A DNA stretch of 7,419 nucleotides from an uncultured Alphaproteobacteria bacterium (GTDB taxonomy: Bacteria; Pseudomonadota; Alphaproteobacteria; Sphingomonadales; Sphingomonadaceae): NCBI GenBank assembly GCA_903939555.1, contig CAJAHV010000142.1:1-7419 (forward strand). Direction: 5' to 3'. The translations under genes and the position numbers were made by a program. Shown here in pieces: positions 5,200 to 7,419 of this stretch (position 1 is its first letter; the number at the start of each line of letters is the position of its first letter). Under the pieces are notes generated by a model. It saw only the letters and a program-made list of their open reading frames with translations, was not told where the DNA came from and made no database searches.

Positions 5200-7047
5200 T
5201 TACTTCCGCGCTGCAATCCAGTCATCGACGCGGCGTTCGAGGATCGACAGCGGCTGCGAACCCGAGGCGATCAGCAGGTCGTGGAAGCCCTTGATGTCGA
5301 ACTTTGGGCCCAGCGCTGCTTCGGCCTTCTGGCGTTCGGCCATGATCTTCAGCATGCCGATCTTGTAGCCGGTCGCCTGGCCCGGCAGCGTGATGTAGCG
5401 GCGCACTTCGGAGCGTGAGCGTTCCGGTGGCTGGCGGCCGGTGTTGATCATATAGGCAGTAGCTTCGTCCTCGGTCCAGCCAAGCGCATGGATGCCGGTA
5501 TCGGTGACCAGCCGCGCGGCGCGGAACAGTTCGGCATCCAATCGCATGAAATCGGCAGCGACATCGGGAAAGGCGCCGAGTTCCTTGCAGACGCGCTCGG
5601 CATAAAGCCCCCAGCCTTCGCCAAAGGCGACATAGCCGGTGACCGAACGGAATTTGGGGCCGCCCTTCTGGCGCACCTGGATATCGCCCTGGGTGTTATG
5701 GCCGGGTACCGATTCATGGCACATCAGCGTGTAGAGCGCCGCCGGATCGGGCGTCATGCCGACGAGATGGACAAAGGTCCGTGCCGGGCGCTTGCCATCG
5801 GGGCTGGGCGCCGAGGCATGGGCGGCGCCGCCGGCGAGTTCGCTGAACGCCGGCTCGCGGACGACTTCGATGCCATAGGCTGGCAGCGTGCCGAACAATT
5901 TCGGCAGCAGCGTGCGGGTATGGGCGACGAATTCATTGGCGGTCTTCAGATAATCGGCGCGCGCCGCATCGTCATAGGGCCGCGGCGGGAAGCGCGTGGC
6001 GCGATCCTGGTAAAAGGCGCTGCGGTCCTTGAAGCCGGCGGACTGTGCCAGCGCGTCCTGTTCGGCCTCGATGCGCGCGACTTCCTTGCGGCCGATGCTG
6101 TGGATCTGGTCGGCGGTGAGGTCGGTGGTGGTGTTGAGCTTGAGTTCATTGGCATAATAGGCAGCGCCGCCGGGCAGGGTGATGGCGCCGACCTTGCCGC
6201 TGGGCGCGGTCGGCAGTTCGCTGCGCGCCCAGGCGATGACGCGGTCATAGGCGGGCTTGAGGTCGAGGATGGCGGCGCGCGCCTCGGCGAGCCGGGCATC
6301 GGCATCGGCGCGCGGCAGCTTGCCGGCGGTGACGAGTGCTTCGGTCTTGCTCTTGACGTCAGCCCATAGCGCTGCATCGGGGCCGGCGCCGAACGGCGCG
6401 CCGTTGGTCAGGCTTTCGCTGCCGCTGATGATAGTTTCGATCTGGAATTTCGGCGCGTGGATGCCGGCGGCGGCGCTGGCCTTGGTGCGTGCGATGGCGA
6501 CATCGAGCACGGCGGGGATGCCGCGCAGCCGGGCGATATAGTTGGTCAGGTCGGTGGCATCGGCGACATTATGGGTGTTGACCAGAAAGTCGGGCAACTG
6601 GCTGTGCGCCGAATAGAGCCGCGAATAAAACGGCGGGCGGTAGAGGCGGTTGGCTTCCGACATGGCGGCGCGATCGGCCTCCAGCGCCCATATGTCGAAA
6701 TTGACCTGGGCTTCGGGCGAAAGCCGGGCGCGATCGAACTGCGCCTTCATGCGGGCGACGCTGGCCTGGCGCCATGCCAGTTGTTCAGTGGCGACGGCGT
6801 CACCGATGTCATTCCACTGGTCGCCGCCATCCTTGCTGCCCAGCCGGGTGGCGAGTTGCGGGTTGCGCTTCACCCATTGCGCGAATTCGGCGTCGAGAAA
6901 GGCAGTCAGCCGCGCATCTTCGCTGACGCCGGGTGCTGTCGGGGCTGGGGCGGGGGCCGGTGCCGCCAGCAAGGCCAGCGCCGGGGCGAAGGGCAAAGCC
7001 GCTGCGGCGACAATAGCGGCGACCGAGATTGTACGGATGCGTTTCAT
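5200..7047 (-). CDS. Exported DUF885-family protein, putative zinc metallopeptidase
   Basis: 615 residues from the ATG at 7047, the usual length for the family. Residues 1 to about 25 are a signal peptide (MKRIRT, then an Ala/Val-rich core ending in PALA), followed by an Ala/Pro repeat linker (to about 40), so the mature protein is periplasmic or lipid-free extracytoplasmic. Helical regions lead to the conserved C-terminal half. The DUF885 signature CHESVPGHNTQ gives HExxxGH at 444-450, whose two His probably bind zinc and whose Glu is the catalytic base. FGEGWGLYAE (475-484) supplies the likely third ligand, a Glu. GWTEDEA (523-529) and YITLPGQATGYKIG (551-564) are further family blocks. Members are thought to be peptidases of the periplasm, but the substrate is not deducible. 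An alternative TTG start at 7059 is rejected because it overlaps the Shine-Dalgarno sequence. The gene is downstream of trmFO on the same strand, 127 bases away, with its own candidate promoter. Confidence 0.93.
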   Translation of the reverse strand: MKRIRTISVAAIVAAAALPFAPALALLAAPAPAPAPTAPGVSEDARLTAFLDAEFAQWVKRNPQLATRLGSKDGGDQWNDIGDAVATEQLAWRQASVARMKAQFDRARLSPEAQVNFDIWALEADRAAMSEANRLYRPPFYSRLYSAHSQLPDFLVNTHNVADATDLTNYIARLRGIPAVLDVAIARTKASAAAGIHAPKFQIETIISGSESLTNGAPFGAGPDAALWADVKSKTEALVTAGKLPRADADARLAEARAAILDLKPAYDRVIAWARSELPTAPSGKVGAITLPGGAAYYANELKLNTTTDLTADQIHSIGRKEVARIEAEQDALAQSAGFKDRSAFYQDRATRFPPRPYDDAARADYLKTANEFVAHTRTLLPKLFGTLPAYGIEVVREPAFSELAGGAAHASAPSPDGKRPARTFVHLVGMTPDPAALYTLMCHESVPGHNTQGDIQVRQKGGPKFRSVTGYVAFGEGWGLYAERVCKELGAFPDVAADFMRLDAELFRAARLVTDTGIHALGWTEDEATAYMINTGRQPPERSRSEVRRYITLPGQATGYKIGMLKIMAERQKAEAALGPKFDIKGFHDLLIASGSQPLSILERRVDDWIAARK

Positions 7048-7053
7048 GATTAA

Positions 7054-7057
7054 CCTC
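7054..7057 (-). promoter_or_regulatory. Ribosome binding site of the DUF885 gene
   Basis: On the - strand GAGG (within TTGAGGTTAATC) lies 6 bases before the ATG at 7047-7045. This fixes the start at that ATG; the in-frame TTG at 7059-7057 overlaps this GAGG and has no comparable site of its own. Confidence 0.75.
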
Positions 7058-7117
7058 AAGAGATTTGCCTGATGTTCCTAGGCGGTGTTCGGCAGGCGGG
7101 AAAGCCTGTTCTTCGCC

Positions 7118-7146
7118 CGGATATGGTCGACGATGATCCGTGCCAA
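7118..7146 (-). promoter_or_regulatory. Candidate sigma-70-type promoter for the DUF885 gene
   Basis: On the - strand TTGGCA (complement of 7141-7146) matches the -35 consensus TTGACA at five of six bases. After a 17-base spacer comes TATCCG (complement of 7118-7123), a poor -10 match at three of six. It would leave a leader of roughly 65 bases. That leader contains a 5-bp hairpin, CAGGC/GCCTG (7093-7097 with 7104-7108), of unknown meaning. Weak evidence, chosen because the 127-base gap after trmFO is the only sizeable gap on this strand. Confidence 0.25.
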
Positions 7147-7174
7147 CCAATGCGCAAGGCGTGTCGGGACCTTG

Positions 7175-7419
7175 TCAGGCGGCCAGCCACGCCGCGAGAT
7201 CGGCGCGGGCCCGCGCAACCAGCGCCGGCTTGCGCTGGTCCTTGGTCAGCGCTGGCGGCACCAGCGCCGGGAACAGCCCGAAATTGACATTCATCGGCTG
7301 GAAATGTTTCGCGTCCGCCCCGCCGGTGATGTGGCTGAGCAGTGCGCCCAGCGCCGTGGTCGCCGGCGGCGGCAGCGGCGTGCGGCCCTGCCGGTCGGCG
7401 ATGGCAAAGCGCGCCGCGA
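7175..7419 (-). CDS. trmFO: TrmFO, folate/FAD-dependent tRNA (uracil-54-C5)-methyltransferase, C-terminal 80 residues
   Basis: Only the 3' end is in the window; the reading frame runs off the right edge. TrmFO makes ribothymidine at position 54 of tRNA, taking the methylene group from 5,10-methylenetetrahydrofolate and reducing power from FAD and NAD(P)H. The 80 visible residues start AARFAIADRQG and include PPPATTALGALLSHITGGAD and FQPMNVNFGLFP, a conserved block at the C-terminal end of TrmFO/Gid proteins. They end with the usual variable basic helix (DQRKPALVARARADLAAWLAA). The stop is the complement of 7175-7177. The N-terminal FAD-binding GxGxxG motif would be outside the window. The following 127 bases hold no gene that I can support. 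Confidence 0.93.
   Translation of the reverse strand, partial: AARFAIADRQGRTPLPPPATTALGALLSHITGGADAKHFQPMNVNFGLFPALVPPALTKDQRKPALVARARADLAAWLAA

Noticed and set aside
5488..6369. 293-codon open frame on the + strand
   Set aside because: Lies wholly antisense to the DUF885 gene, which has conserved motifs, a signal peptide and a ribosome binding site; this frame has none.
7048..7059. TTG start extending the DUF885 protein by four residues
   Set aside because: The TTG overlaps the GAGG ribosome binding site; ATG 7047 has correct spacing and begins a standard signal peptide.
7072..7287. 71-codon + strand frame over the trmFO end and the gap
   Set aside because: Mostly antisense to the conserved TrmFO C-terminus, no motif and no ribosome binding site seen.

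Overview
The window is very GC-rich DNA with strong G/C bias at third codon positions. It probably comes from an alphaproteobacterium of the Sphingomonadales type. This rests on the style of the proteins (GreA/GreB-like factor, VOC protein, squalene/phytoene-synthase-like protein, DUF885 peptidase) and on the palindromic intergenic sequences; no marker here fixes the genus.

Layout: (1) 1-1744, + strand, is the C-terminal two thirds or so of a large arylsulfatase. Its start lies outside the window and its frame is broken by one in-frame TAA at 161-163. (2) 1762-2241, - strand, is a GreA/GreB-family transcription factor convergent with the sulfatase; a short hairpin contains both stop codons. 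(3) 2303-5103, + strand, is a run of four genes: a secreted beta-lactamase-fold serine hydrolase, a small VOC protein, a squalene/phytoene-synthase-like protein whose start overlaps the VOC gene, and an exported or membrane-anchored EF-hand protein. (4) 5104-5199 is a convergent intergenic region with two strong palindromes, one of which looks like the terminator of the next gene. (5) 5200-7047, - strand, is an exported DUF885 metallopeptidase-like protein with a good ribosome binding site. (6) 7175-7419, - strand, is the C-terminal end of TrmFO, the folate-dependent tRNA U54 methyltransferase.

No single pathway links these genes. Three products (serine hydrolase, EF-hand protein, DUF885 protein) carry N-terminal export signals and would act in the periplasm or at the membrane. 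The others are housekeeping or cytoplasmic. I found no mobile element, CRISPR array, tRNA or rRNA, and no clear new multi-gene system. The strongest unusual observation is the nonsense codon that splits an otherwise well-preserved sulfatase at a normally aromatic position, next to a conserved active-site histidine motif. Lesser points are the catalytically degenerate synthase-like protein with an unusual start, the Gre factor with an atypical coiled-coil tip, and the palindromes at 5110-5184.
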